From NCBI GenBank assembly GCA_011773985.1, contig WVWN01000057.1, positions 1-55,381 of the forward strand: DNA of 55,381 nt. Reading direction: 5' to 3'. Each line of letters opens with the position of its first letter. The stretch's first letter is position 1. The notes under the pieces are model-generated. The model did not search any database. It worked only from the letters and a program-made list of their open reading frames with translations, and was not told where the DNA came from. The position numbers and the translations under genes were made by a program. Of the stretch, positions 21,180-29,483 are shown piece by piece. This stretch comes from Candidatus Zixiibacteriota bacterium (GTDB taxonomy: Bacteria > RBG-13-66-14 > B26-G2 > WVWN01).

Positions 21180-22514
21180 ATGCCGTTATACGCGAAACAG
21201 AGGACCGTTGCCGGCGAGGTCGAGCTCGAGGGGATAGGCCTTCATACGGGCCAGCGCGCGCGAGTAACGTTTAAGCCGGCGCCCCCGGATACGGGCGTAG
21301 TTTTCGAACGGGTAGACCTGGACGGCCGGGCCTGCGTACGCGCGCGCGTCGAGAACGTCACGGGAGCGAGCCGCGGGACGACGTTGACGGAGAACGACGT
21401 AACCGTCTACACGGTCGAGCATCTGTGCGCCGCGGCCACCGGCCTGGGGGTCGATAACCTGTTGGTGGAAATAGACGGGCCCGAGCCGCCCGTGACGGAC
21501 GGCTCGAGCGCGGTCTTCGCGCAGGCGCTGCTTCAGGCGGGCATCGTCGAACAGGAGAAGGCGGGTAGGTTTATCGAGCTCGACAAGCCGTTCGATTATA
21601 AACAGGACGGCGCGGAGATGACGATAGTCCCCGAGGACGGCCTTCGCATATCGTTTACGATAAAATTCGAACATCCGTATCTCAAATCTCAATTCTACAC
21701 CTTCGACGCGGGGGAGGATAATTTCGTCGGAGAGGTTGCGCCGGCGCGGACTTTCGCTTTGGAGAGTGAGATCGAGATGCTGAGGAGCGCGGGCCTGATA
21801 AAGGGGGGGACGTTGGAGTGCGCCGTCGTCGTCGGCGACGACGGGCCGCTCAACGAGGACGGTTTGCGTTTCGACGACGAGCCGGTGCGCCACAAAGTTT
21901 TGGACTTGATAGGGGACCTTACGTTGTTCGGCGCGCGCTTCCGGGGCCACATAATAGCGATGCGCTCCGGCCACGCCGTCAACGTGGGTATGATAAGGAG
22001 CGTGAAAAAATATATGGAGGAGAAAAGGGGCGTCCGGTCGTTCGACGTATCGAAGACGCTCTACGATATCAACGGGATAATGAAGTATCTGCCGCACCGT
22101 TACCCGTTCCTCCTCGTGGACCGCATCGTCGACTACCGCCCGGGCGAGTACGTCATCGGCGTCAAGAACGTTACTTTCAACGAGCCGTTTTTCGCGGGCC
22201 ATTTTCCGGGAGTGCCGGTGATGCCCGGCGTCCTAATCGTCGAGGCGATGGCGCAGGTTGGCGGCGTACTGCTCATGCAAACGGTCGAAAACCCTTCCGA
22301 TACGTTGATATATTTTATGGGGATCGACAAGGTTAAATTCCGCCGGCCGGTGGTTCCGGGCGACCAACTCGTCTTTAAATTGGTTCCGCTCAAGTTCAAG
22401 GGTAAGATTGCGGTGATGCGCGGGGAAGCGTTTGTCGGCGGTAAAGTGGTGGCCGAGGGGGAGTTTAAAGCTTGCCTGGTCGAAAAAAATTCGGTAGAGG
22501 ATGAGCGCGAATAA
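21180..22514 (+). CDS. lpxC/fabZ: bifunctional LpxC deacetylase / FabZ dehydratase
   Basis: A natural fusion of two lipid enzymes, 444 residues. Residues 1-285 are UDP-3-O-acyl-GlcNAc deacetylase, the committed lipid A step, with zinc ligands His81 (TVEHLCAA), His238 and Asp242 (RHKVLDLIGDL), plus His265. Residues 295-444 are 3-hydroxyacyl-ACP dehydratase with HRYPFLLVDR, catalytic His341 (AGHFPG) and Glu355 (IVEAMAQ). Both active sites look intact. The fusion is known from Bacteroidota and relatives and couples acyl-chain supply to lipid A. It is the main phylogenetic hint in the window. Confidence 0.97.
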   Translation: MPLYAKQRTVAGEVELEGIGLHTGQRARVTFKPAPPDTGVVFERVDLDGRACVRARVENVTGASRGTTLTENDVTVYTVEHLCAAATGLGVDNLLVEIDGPEPPVTDGSSAVFAQALLQAGIVEQEKAGRFIELDKPFDYKQDGAEMTIVPEDGLRISFTIKFEHPYLKSQFYTFDAGEDNFVGEVAPARTFALESEIEMLRSAGLIKGGTLECAVVVGDDGPLNEDGLRFDDEPVRHKVLDLIGDLTLFGARFRGHIIAMRSGHAVNVGMIRSVKKYMEEKRGVRSFDVSKTLYDINGIMKYLPHRYPFLLVDRIVDYRPGEYVIGVKNVTFNEPFFAGHFPGVPVMPGVLIVEAMAQVGGVLLMQTVENPSDTLIYFMGIDKVKFRRPVVPGDQLVFKLVPLKFKGKIAVMRGEAFVGGKVVAEGEFKACLVEKNSVEDERE

Positions 22515-22561
22515 GCGCGCGCCCCGGTCGTTGAAAATCGCGTTAATTTTTTCATAAAATA

Positions 22562-22589
22562 TTGTTTTTGAAATGCTTAGATATATAAT
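22562..22589 (+). promoter_or_regulatory. promoter of lpxA-lpxI
   Basis: TTGTTT (22562-22567), 16 bases, TATAAT (22584-22589). A second TATAAT at 22600-22605 could serve with a weak TTAGAT -35. The 104-base gap is markedly A/T-rich. Confidence 0.6.
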
Positions 22590-22618
22590 ATTAAAGGTTT
22601 ATAATAGGTTAAAAAGGC

Positions 22619-23401
22619 GTGAAGAACGTGGCGGAAATACACGAAACGGCGATTATAAGCCCTCGGGCCGAGTTAGGGGAGGGCGTCACCGTCGGGCCGT
22701 ACGCGATCGTCGACGGCCCGGCGGCCATCGGCGACGGCACGGTAGTAGGCCCTTACGCGTTGATCGAGGGGGCGGTCACGATGGGCCAGCGGTGCCGCGT
22801 TTTCTCGCACGCCGTTTTGGGGACGATCCCGCAGGATTTGAAGTTCGAAGGCGAGGAGTCGAACCTTGTGATAGGCGACGGCACGACGGTTCGCGAGTTC
22901 GTTACGGTGAACCGCGGCACGAAGGCGTCGGGGACGACGCGCGTAGGCGCCGGCTGCTTGTTGATGGCGTACGCCCACGTAGCTCACGATTGCGTGCTGG
23001 GCGACAACGTCGTCCTGGCCAATTGCGCGACGCTCGCGGGTCACGTCGAAATCGGCGATTACGCGTTTATTGGAGGCCTCGCCGCGGTCCACCAATTCAC
23101 GCGCGTGGGCAAACACGCGTATATCGGGGGTATGAGCCGCGTAAGCCAGGACATTATCCCCTACAGCCTTATCGCAAGCGAGCCCACGCGCGTCGTCGGC
23201 GTCAACGTCGTAGGGCTTCAGCGCCGCGGTTTTCCGCCCCAAACGCGAACGGCGCTCAAGCAGGCGTACCAGATAATATACCGCGAAAATTTGAATAAAA
23301 CGCAGGCCATAGCAAGGCTGGAAGCCGAACTCGGCAACGTCTCAGAAGTTGGCGACGTAATCGATTTTTTGAAAAGTTCCGAGCGTGGCGTATTGAAATA
23401 A
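22619..23401 (+). CDS. lpxA: UDP-N-acetylglucosamine O-acyltransferase
   Basis: First step of lipid A synthesis. 260 residues: hexapeptide-repeat beta-helix (about 1-185) with catalytic His123 in YAHVAHDCVLGD, and a C-terminal helical domain. The order of motifs and the length match LpxA. The start is GTG at 22619; another GTG nine bases later is possible. No strong ribosome site is present and the leader is short. It is followed 21 bases later by lpxI. Confidence 0.96.
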   Translation: MKNVAEIHETAIISPRAELGEGVTVGPYAIVDGPAAIGDGTVVGPYALIEGAVTMGQRCRVFSHAVLGTIPQDLKFEGEESNLVIGDGTTVREFVTVNRGTKASGTTRVGAGCLLMAYAHVAHDCVLGDNVVLANCATLAGHVEIGDYAFIGGLAAVHQFTRVGKHAYIGGMSRVSQDIIPYSLIASEPTRVVGVNVVGLQRRGFPPQTRTALKQAYQIIYRENLNKTQAIARLEAELGNVSEVGDVIDFLKSSERGVLK

Positions 23402-23422
23402 CGCGGACGAATTAGGCCGGCT

Positions 23423-24256
23423 ATGAAGAGCCTCGACGGGAAAATAGGTATAATAGCGGGGTCCGGGCAAATCCCGTTGTTGGTCGCGGAGGAGGCGATA
23501 GCGCGCCACCCGGAGGGCGTCGCCGGCGTTTTCGCGGTCGGCGTAACCGACGAAGCGGTGCGCCGTTTGAAGGACCGCATTCACGTCGAGCGCGTGAGCC
23601 TGGGCCAGGCCGGACGGGCCATAAAAATCTTGAGAGTAAATGGCGCGAAGTATTGCGTCTTCGCGGGCAAGGTGGAAAAGGCGCCGGTTCTGGCGGGGCT
23701 TAGGTTCGACGCTCGCGCCGTGAAGATACTCGCGCGCGTGCGCGATTTTACGGACGACGAGCTGATGGGGGAGTTGGTGCGGGAGCTGGAGGGCGAAGGC
23801 TTTATCGTCCTGCCGCAGACGGAAATCCTCGAGCGCTACGTGGTGCAGGCGAAGGTCTATACTAAGCGGAAGCCCACGAAAAGGGAGCGCGAGGATATCA
23901 AGTTCGGGTTCGAAAAAGCCCGCGGCCTCGCGGCCTTGGGCGTCGGCCAAACGGTGGTAGTGCGCAATAAGGTCGTTCTCGCCGCGGAGGCTTTGGAGGG
24001 TACGGACGAGACGGTTCGGCGCGGCGCGAAGCTAACGGACGGGAAAGGCGGCGTCGTAGTCAAGGCGATGAAGCGAGACCAAGACCGCCGCTTCGACATC
24101 CCCACCGTCGGCCTCGCGACGTTGAGGTTGGTGATATCGGGCGGTTTGAAAGTTATCGCCCTCGAGGCCGGCTCGTCTTTTTTAATAGACCGCGACGAGG
24201 TCGTCGCCGCGGCGAACGGCGGCAAGATAACCGTCGTGGGCGTGGGTGGGCAATAG
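23423..24256 (+). CDS. lpxI: UDP-2,3-diacylglucosamine hydrolase LpxI (DUF1009)
   Basis: Hydrolyses UDP-diacylglucosamine to lipid X, replacing LpxH in many bacteria. 277 residues with the LpxI start KIGIIAGSGQIPLLVAEEA, an internal GKVEKAPVLAG stretch and the C-terminal domain with ALGVGQTVVVRNKVVLAAEA, GGVVVKAMKRDQDRRFDIPTVG and ALEAGSSFLID. These are the conserved blocks of the family. Its position directly behind lpxA agrees. Confidence 0.95.
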   Translation: MKSLDGKIGIIAGSGQIPLLVAEEAIARHPEGVAGVFAVGVTDEAVRRLKDRIHVERVSLGQAGRAIKILRVNGAKYCVFAGKVEKAPVLAGLRFDARAVKILARVRDFTDDELMGELVRELEGEGFIVLPQTEILERYVVQAKVYTKRKPTKREREDIKFGFEKARGLAALGVGQTVVVRNKVVLAAEALEGTDETVRRGAKLTDGKGGVVVKAMKRDQDRRFDIPTVGLATLRLVISGGLKVIALEAGSSFLIDRDEVVAAANGGKITVVGVGGQ

Positions 24257-24359
24257 CTTTGGGCGACGAAGGGTCAACGGCGCCGCCCCTTGTGGCTAGT
24301 TTTTTATGTTAATCCGGCTCTCTACGCCTCGGCGGCCCTCGTATTACGCGCCGGTAAAT

Positions 24360-25304
24360 ATGAACGCTATCGCCGGGAGCCCCCCTTCGGACGCGGCCGC
24401 GGCGGCCGTGCTTCGCGGCTTCAAGGCCTACCTCGTCGCCGAGGCCGGCCTTGCGGAAAACACCGTCGCGGCGTACCTGCGCGACGTTAAGAGTTTCATA
24501 GCGTTTCACGGGGCGTTCCGGGACGCGGCGTTGGCCGACGTCGTCGCGTACGTGCAAGAGCTCTCCGCGTCCGGGGCGGCGGCGACTTCGCTCTCGCGCG
24601 GCCTTTCGTCGCTGCGCGTTTTCTACCGTTATCTCTTGGACGAGGGGGAGGTCTCGTCGTCGCCGCTCGAGTTCGTCGAGTCGCCTAAGACGCCGTCGCG
24701 GTTGCCGGACTATCTCCAAATAGACGACGTGGAGGCGATAATCGGGGCCGCGGCGCGGGCCCTCGAGGCGGCGGGCGCGGCGGGAGCGCCGGCAAAAAGG
24801 ACGCTGAGCGCGGCGCGCGACGTGGCGATGCTCGCTTTGGCTTACGGCTGCGGCCTGCGCGCCAGCGAGCTGGTTGAATTGAAAAGGGGCGACGTCGATT
24901 TAAACCTGGCGCTTTTGCGCGTTCGGGGAAAGGGGGGAAAGGAGCGCCTCGTCCCGTTCGGCGCGGTCACGAAGGCTTATTTGGAAAAATACCTCGCGAT
25001 GCTCGAGGCGCAAGCTCTCGGAAGTCCGTTTCTATTCCCCTCGCCTCGGCGCGCGGGGCGTCCCCTAAGCCGGCAATCGTTATGGAAGGTCGTCAAGCGA
25101 TATGCCGCGCTCGCGGGGGTAGAGGGCGTGAAGCCGCACCTTTTCCGTCATACTTTCGCGACGCACCTGATTCAGGCCGGCGCGGACGTGCGGACCGTCC
25201 AGGAATTATTAGGGCACGCAAATATTGCAACGACAAGGATTTACGCTCATTTGGATACGAAAACCCTTAAAGAATTTCATGAGAAATATCACCCGAGGAA
25301 GTAG
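24360..25304 (+). CDS. xerD: XerC/XerD-type tyrosine recombinase
   Basis: Site-specific recombinase that resolves chromosome dimers at dif. The core-binding domain (about 10-105) is followed by the catalytic domain with the complete set, numbered from this start: Arg167 (GCGLRASEL), Lys191 (RGKGGKERL), His260 and Arg263 (HLFRHTF), His286 (LLGHANI) and Tyr295 (RIYAHL). The 314-residue length fits XerC/D; C and D cannot be told apart by eye. An ATG at 24306 would add 18 residues; neither start has a clear ribosome site. A chromosomal rather than mobile role is likely, as no phage or integron genes are near. Confidence 0.9.
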   Translation: MNAIAGSPPSDAAAAAVLRGFKAYLVAEAGLAENTVAAYLRDVKSFIAFHGAFRDAALADVVAYVQELSASGAAATSLSRGLSSLRVFYRYLLDEGEVSSSPLEFVESPKTPSRLPDYLQIDDVEAIIGAAARALEAAGAAGAPAKRTLSAARDVAMLALAYGCGLRASELVELKRGDVDLNLALLRVRGKGGKERLVPFGAVTKAYLEKYLAMLEAQALGSPFLFPSPRRAGRPLSRQSLWKVVKRYAALAGVEGVKPHLFRHTFATHLIQAGADVRTVQELLGHANIATTRIYAHLDTKTLKEFHEKYHPRK

Positions 25305-25307
25305 GAT

Positions 25308-26021
25308 ATGTTTACGACGGAATGGTGGCTCGACAAGCTGTACCTCGCCCCGGGGATCCTGTTCGGCCTGGTGATACACGAATTTTGCCACGGCTACGCG
25401 GCGTGGCGCCTCGGCGACCCGACCGCCAAGCTGGCCGGGCGGCTCAGTTTTAACCCGCTGAGACACCTCGACCTGTTGGGCACGGTGGCGCTCTTCGTCG
25501 CGCGCATAGGGTGGGCGAAGCCGGTGCCGGTTGACCCGCGGAACTTCCGCGACCCGCGGAAGGGTATCCTGATGACGTCCCTTGCCGGGCCGGTATCGAA
25601 TTTAGTTTTCGGCGCGGTTCTCGGCCTTGGCTTGGGGAGCCTTTTTACGTACGCGCTTAGTACGCCCGCGGCCTTCGAGTCGTCGTGGCTTCGCCTTCTC
25701 TACCTGGTGCTCTTCAACGCCGTCTACATCAACTTTATCCTCGCGATATTCAACCTGTTGCCGGTCCCGCCCCTCGACGGCTCGAACGTCCTTTGGGCGA
25801 TTTTACCGCGCGGCGCCGCGGCGTCCTACGGCCACTTCATCGCCCGCTACGGCCGCGTAATTCTCATTGTCTTCTTCCTGGCGATTTTCTTCGGCCCTTC
25901 TTTCGGTTTTCCGATTTTCCATTGGTTCCTTATGCCGCCGTTAAGACTCCTGTTACGATTGGCTACCGGTTTCTCGCTGAACGAGCTCTGGTATTTCTAC
26001 GCGGCCGTTTTTAATTTTTAA
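25308..26021 (+). CDS. site-2 protease family (M50) membrane metalloprotease
   Basis: A 237-residue membrane protein with the zinc motif HEFCH (His24, Glu25, His28) in the first membrane helix and the second motif NLLPVPPLDGS near residue 150, as in the compact rhomboid-sized M50 group. These cut within or near the membrane; targets of this short group are largely unknown. It begins four bases after the recombinase stop. It lies convergent to the array of tailed secreted proteins, so a role in processing them can be asked but is not supported by more than position. Confidence 0.88.
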   Translation: MFTTEWWLDKLYLAPGILFGLVIHEFCHGYAAWRLGDPTAKLAGRLSFNPLRHLDLLGTVALFVARIGWAKPVPVDPRNFRDPRKGILMTSLAGPVSNLVFGAVLGLGLGSLFTYALSTPAAFESSWLRLLYLVLFNAVYINFILAIFNLLPVPPLDGSNVLWAILPRGAAASYGHFIARYGRVILIVFFLAIFFGPSFGFPIFHWFLMPPLRLLLRLATGFSLNELWYFYAAVFNF

Positions 26022-26039
26022 AATTATACTTACGGGCAG

Positions 26040-26064
26040 AAAGCCGCCCCGCCGGGCGGCTTTT
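26040..26064. terminator. bidirectional terminator between the M50 protease and the 26087 gene
   Basis: AAAGCCGCCC / GGGCGGCTTTT hairpin with a four-base loop and T on the plus side. Confidence 0.8.
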
Positions 26065-26086
26065 ATTACTGGTGTTCGACTTGCGT

Positions 26087-26860
26087 CTACTTGTATATTG
26101 TTTTTATCTTACCTATGGAGGAGGGATTTACGCCGACGTTGGGTATCATCGGGCAGTGGACCTTCCAAATGCGGTAGGGGCTGGAGAGGTTCACGACGTA
26201 GAGGTATTGGTCGTGGTAGGCTATGCCGTAGGGATTGTTGGCGGGGGCGTTGAAAGACGTCACAAGCGAGCCGGCGGTGGTGAAGCCGTAAACCGGCCTG
26301 CGGTCCATGCCTCCCCAAATGACCTTGCTCCGCCAGTCGTAGGCGATATCGTGCATGTTGTAGGGGACGGCGAACGAACGCTGAACGCTTCCGGAGAGGT
26401 TGAGCTGGTAGATGCGCTTTTGCAAGTAGTTGGACGTGAATAGAGCCGTCGTGCCGGCGCCGCCGTCGCCCGTGGCGAGGGGCGCAACGCCGTAGCAAGC
26501 CGAGGGGTGGGCGTAGGAGCGGTATATGCTGCCGTTGCTCGAAGCCGTGTCGTAAACGTAGTAGGGAGGGCTATAAGCTTTGCCCTGCCACAAGTGGCCT
26601 CCCCAGGAATAAGCTAAGCCGCGGCAGTTGGTCCCGGCCGCGGCGCGGTACGAGCCGTAAACCGAGCCGGTGCTCGGAGTCATGCTGTAGACGGTGCCGC
26701 CGGCGGTATTGCAGAAGACGTACATGCGGCCGTTGCTCCGCGCGACCGCGGCCGGCAAGCCGCCGGGCGAAGGCCACGAGGCGACGACGTCGCCCAGCGC
26801 GCCGATAGCCGCGCCGGCGCCGGACAACGCCGCGATAATTATGGGGAAGACTTTTTTCAT
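26087..26860 (-). CDS. secreted TGS-repeat propeller protein, type B (second copy), with GKIKT tail
   Basis: A 257-residue protein with a signal peptide (about 1-21). Five repeats mark the blades: LGDVVASW, STGSVYGSY, SNGSIYRSY, LSGSVQRSF and TAGSLVTSF, about 40-50 residues apart. It shares with the 28291 protein the block GVAPLATGDGGAGT (GLAPFASGDGGAGT there) and identical length, so the two are paralogues. It ends VNPSSIGKIKTIYK. Its own promoter lies about 130 bases upstream. Function unknown. Confidence 0.82.
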   Translation of the reverse strand: MKKVFPIIIAALSGAGAAIGALGDVVASWPSPGGLPAAVARSNGRMYVFCNTAGGTVYSMTPSTGSVYGSYRAAAGTNCRGLAYSWGGHLWQGKAYSPPYYVYDTASSNGSIYRSYAHPSACYGVAPLATGDGGAGTTALFTSNYLQKRIYQLNLSGSVQRSFAVPYNMHDIAYDWRSKVIWGGMDRRPVYGFTTAGSLVTSFNAPANNPYGIAYHDQYLYVVNLSSPYRIWKVHCPMIPNVGVNPSSIGKIKTIYK

Positions 26861-26996
26861 CCTGGGCCCCCTTACCTTATTAATTGAGCTTATTTTTATA
26901 TTATTCGGCGCGGTATATACAACGCGCGCGGTAGGGTACGTTTTCCCAGGGCGGTGGCCCTTTTAATGACGCCCCGGGGAACCAAACGCTGCCAGA

Positions 26997-27026
26997 ATAG
27001 TAACAGACCATAATCCGCTTTGTCAA
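26997..27026 (-). promoter_or_regulatory. promoter of the 26087 gene
   Basis: On the minus strand TTGACA (27026-27021), 18 bases, TACTAT (27002-26997). The leader of about 130 bases includes a small hairpin (AGGGC/GCCCT near 26955). Apart from this promoter and the terminator at 27132, the 320-base gap shows nothing else. Confidence 0.7.
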
Positions 27027-27131
27027 ACTTAATGAAGGCGCCGGTCCCTTTTTAAAAAGCGCGTTGGGCAAACGGGCCGGGCGCGCGGGGCGCGTTTTCG
27101 AAATTGGCTTTTTTCTCCGCGGCGTCAAGAT

Positions 27132-27160
27132 AAAAAAGCCGCCCCTGAAGGCGGCCTTTT
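27132..27160 (-). terminator. terminator of the 27181 gene
   Basis: Minus-strand hairpin GGCCGCC / GGCGGCT with a T-run of six. Confidence 0.85.
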
Positions 27161-27180
27161 CGTCTGACTTGGGTCGCGCG

Positions 27181-27993
27181 TTATTCGAAGAGAGCTTTGA
27201 TCTTGCCGACGGAAGCCGGTCTCACGCCGAGGTAGTGCGGGCAGTGGAAGACCCAGATGTACGCGTCGGGCGAACCGCTCTCGTTGGCCACGTAGAGGTA
27301 ATCGCCCCAGTAAGCGATGCCGTAGCAGCTCGATATCGTAGCCCATTTAGGATGCCGGAACGAATACAGCATCTTATGCGGCGGATTCGGGTCTATCGCG
27401 TAGATCCAATCGGTGAGGTAGCTTACGCCCCAGATCAATTTGTTGTAGTAGTCCCAGGCGTGGTCGTAGAAGTAGGTGGGATACGGCATGGACCAGGAGG
27501 ACACCAGGCTGCCTGTTAGCCGGGATTTATAGAATTCGCCGTTGTAGTAGCTCTGGTAGATGTAGGTCCCGGCGCTGGTCCCTTTGTGGTCTGCGCAGAT
27601 GCCGTAGCGGGTGCCCGAGGGCCAGTTCCAGGTGCTGAGCAGGCTGCCGTTGGAGGCGCGGAACCTGGCGACGTAGCGGCGAGAGTAGTTATTACCGTAG
27701 AGGTAGCCCGCCCCGTCGTAGCTCAGGCCGCGGGTGTATCGCGGGTACCAGGTAGAGGAGCCGGGGATGGGATAAGAGCTCACGAAGGCCCCGTTCGACC
27801 TCCTCAGTCTGAGTACGGGATACCGGTAGATAGAATAATAATAGTACGAGTAGAGGTAGTTGGCGTCCGCCGCCAGGCCGTAATGGGTGGACGTCCCGAC
27901 GTTCCGGAACGACTGCACCAGGTCGCCCAACTTGGCCGACGCGGTACCCGTAACCAGCGCGAGGGCCAGTATTATAAGTATGCTCTTGCGCAA
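27181..27993 (-). CDS. secreted TGS-repeat propeller protein, type A (second copy), with GKIKA tail
   Basis: A 270-residue protein with a signal peptide (residues 1-20, ending ASA). Blade repeats: LGDLVQSF, SNGAFVSSY, SNGSLLSTW, LTGSLVSSW and a degenerate MLYSFRHP. It is rich in Tyr and Trp. Most positions are identical to the 29484 protein, so this is a recent duplicate. The tail is VRPASVGKIKALFE. The start is TTG with AAGGAGG about nine bases upstream. A block near 28037-28060 is conserved upstream of both copies. Function unknown; the Tyr-rich surface suggests carbohydrate or protein binding. Confidence 0.83.
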   Translation of the reverse strand: MRKSILIILALALVTGTASAKLGDLVQSFRNVGTSTHYGLAADANYLYSYYYYSIYRYPVLRLRRSNGAFVSSYPIPGSSTWYPRYTRGLSYDGAGYLYGNNYSRRYVARFRASNGSLLSTWNWPSGTRYGICADHKGTSAGTYIYQSYYNGEFYKSRLTGSLVSSWSMPYPTYFYDHAWDYYNKLIWGVSYLTDWIYAIDPNPPHKMLYSFRHPKWATISSCYGIAYWGDYLYVANESGSPDAYIWVFHCPHYLGVRPASVGKIKALFE

Positions 27994-28029
27994 TATAATT
28001 CACCTCCTTGTATGGTCTTATTTTTTTTC

Positions 28030-28060
28030 AAACTAACAGATTTCTCGCCGAATTGCAAGC
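28030..28060 (-). promoter_or_regulatory. conserved upstream box of the type A genes (copy at 27181)
   Basis: The minus strand reads AGCTTGCAATTCGGCGAGAA then ATCTGTTAGTTT. The same box, with few changes, precedes the 29484 gene (30337-30361). A -35-like TTGCAA with a 17-base spacer leads to a weak TAGTTT. Confidence 0.5.
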
Positions 28061-28080
28061 TTTTTTTACGGGTTTCCGGG

Positions 28081-28250
28081 TAGTGAAGTTTTTCCTTTTT
28101 CGCACCGGTTTTTTAGTAAGCCTTCGACGGTGAGACGGCGAAAAAGTTGAAAACGCGAAGCCGGCGAAAGCGCCGTAGCCGGCCGCGCGGACCCCTCAAC
28201 CGCCCAGCCGGGTTTTACCAACGGTAATTATTTGCTTAGTCGGTAAAAGA
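28081..28250. other. intergenic segment with several possible stems, unassigned
   Basis: Between the 28291 gene end and the 27181 promoter lies about 170 bases with complementary parts: GTTGA (28146-28150) with TCAAC (28196-28200), CCGGC with GCCGG around a GAAAGC loop, and TTTTACC (28213-28219) with GGTAAAA (28241-28247). It does not match any riboswitch or small RNA I can name. No gene is supported here. Confidence 0.35.
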
Positions 28251-28276
28251 AGCCGCCCCTTACGGAGGGGCTTTTT
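28247..28276 (-). terminator. candidate terminator of the 28291 gene
   Basis: Hairpin GCCCC/GGGGC. The T-run is strong on the plus strand and weaker (CTTCTTTT) on the minus strand, where it would serve the 28291 gene. Confidence 0.5.
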
Positions 28277-28290
28277 CGCCTTAACTCCCG

Positions 28291-29064
28291 TTACTTGAAT
28301 ATCGCTTTGACCTTGCCCATGGACGCGGGCGATATTCCTACCCCGCTCGGGCATTTCACCTTATAGATGTAATGGTTATCCATCGCTATCCAGAGGTACG
28401 AGTGGGAGTAGGCCAGGCCGTAGCCGGATCCGGCGTACGGTCGGGGAAATGACGCTACGACCGAGCCGTTGGTCGCGCTGTACCCGTAGATGGCTGGGGG
28501 GGAATTATAATCTGCCCAAAATAGTTTGTTCCGGAAGTCGTAGGCGAAGTCGAATATGGAGGAGTGTTGAAGCGGGAACGAGGCGAAGACGCTGCCGGTG
28601 GTCATGTGGTGGCGTTTGACCAGGTTGGGGGAGTTATCGCGGCTGAATATCGCCTTTGTCCCGGCGCCGCCGTCGCCCGAGGCGAAGGGCGCCAGGCCCC
28701 ACGGGCCCTGGCCCGCACTCCAGGAGCCGAAGACTGAGCCGGTACCGCCATAGCAGTTGTAGACATGTTCTTTAGGAATGCAGCCTATCCAGACGTGGCC
28801 GCCCGTCGAGTAGCAGAGCCCCCGGTTGCCGAAACCGTACGGCGTGCGGAACGAGCCGATTAGGGACCCGGTGTCCCTGTTTAGCCGGTAAACCATATTG
28901 AGCGAATTGTCGGTCAAGACGTAGAGGTCCCCGACTGCTACGCCGACGCCGCACGGCGTGCCTGGGGCCGGGATTCGATAGGACGCGACGATTTCGCCGA
29001 GGTACGCGAAGGCCGCGCTTACCGTTAGGAGGGACGCCAACGCTACGATTACGATTTTCTTCAT
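28291..29064 (-). CDS. secreted TGS-repeat propeller protein, type B (first copy), with GKVKA tail
   Basis: A 257-residue protein with a signal peptide (residues 1-20, ending AFA). Five regular blade motifs: GEIVASY (23-29), GSLIGSF (66-72), GSVFGSW (109-115), GSVFASF (157-163) and GSVVASF (200-206), with spacings of 43, 43, 48 and 43 residues. This regularity strongly suggests a five- or six-bladed propeller. The tail is ISPASMGKVKAIFK. The ribosome site GAGGTGAGG precedes the ATG. It is a paralogue of the 26087 gene. No catalytic motif is visible. Confidence 0.83.
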   Translation of the reverse strand: MKKIVIVALASLLTVSAAFAYLGEIVASYRIPAPGTPCGVGVAVGDLYVLTDNSLNMVYRLNRDTGSLIGSFRTPYGFGNRGLCYSTGGHVWIGCIPKEHVYNCYGGTGSVFGSWSAGQGPWGLAPFASGDGGAGTKAIFSRDNSPNLVKRHHMTTGSVFASFPLQHSSIFDFAYDFRNKLFWADYNSPPAIYGYSATNGSVVASFPRPYAGSGYGLAYSHSYLWIAMDNHYIYKVKCPSGVGISPASMGKVKAIFK

Positions 29065-29236
29065 AACCTCACCTCTCTGTTATTCGGACAAGTTTCATCG
29101 TAACTAAGCTAATATACTTTTGGCGCGATTTAAAGAAAAAAATCGCTTAGTTTCGGGCGAGGGCGACTACGGGCCGTGAATTTATTAGAGCCGTTTTTAT
29201 TACGTATGCTACCGCTTTTACTAAGATATTTACCGT
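29065..29236. other. upstream region of the 28291 gene
   Basis: A/T-rich. On the minus strand AGTATATTAGCTTAGTT (near 29100-29118) holds a TATATT -10 box (29116-29111) and resembles the string upstream of the 9152 gene. The -35 is poor. Confidence 0.4.
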
Positions 29237-29340
29237 TTATTTATTATAATATAAAACAAGATGGCCTGAGCCGCTCTCGTAAACGTTAAGAACGTCGTAG
29301 CTGTCGGTGCAATAATACGACGGCGGCCCGGCCGCGCGCC
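29237..29340 (-). pseudogene. remnant of the C-terminus of the 30373 glycosyltransferase gene
   Basis: The minus strand encodes RAAGPPSYYCTDSYDVLNVY followed by ESGSGHLVLYYNK and a stop at 29237-29239. The first 22 residues match the end of the intact neighbour (RAAGPPTYYYTDSYDVVDIY), and the DNA is also alike over about 75 bases. Similarity stops abruptly upstream at about 29340. No start codon or further domain belongs to it. It is a duplicated gene end left by rearrangement in the array. The remaining 29341-29440 shows no feature. Confidence 0.75.
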
Positions 29341-29440
29341 GGCGTCTACGTCGCGCGTAATTTGCGTACGTGCTCACGCTGCTTTAAGCCAGAAGGCCGC
29401 GGTTTTTCCCCCGCTTATTTTTCGCATTTACGCCGCGAGG

Positions 29441-29463
29441 AAGGCCGCCCGTCGGGCGGCCTT
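29441..29463 (-). terminator. hairpin after the 29484 gene
   Basis: Perfect stem AAGGCCGCCC / GGGCGGCCTT with a three-base loop but no clear T-run on the minus strand, so termination is uncertain. Confidence 0.45.
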
Positions 29464-29483
29464 TCACGGGGGATACCCATTCG

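Noticed and set aside
21186-22202. 338-codon open frame antisense to lpxC-fabZ
   Set aside because: Mirror of the codon use of lpxC-fabZ; no start signal or recognisable domain.
24360-25304. Tyrosine recombinase as a sign of a mobile element or integron
   Set aside because: The protein fits chromosomal XerC/D, and there are no phage, integron or att-like repeats nearby.
28081-28250. c-di-GMP (GEMM) riboswitch suggested by CGCGAAGCC and AGCCGGGTT-like strings on the plus strand
   Set aside because: The essential GACGCAAAGCC core and paired P1 ends are not present, and no plus-strand gene follows within reach.
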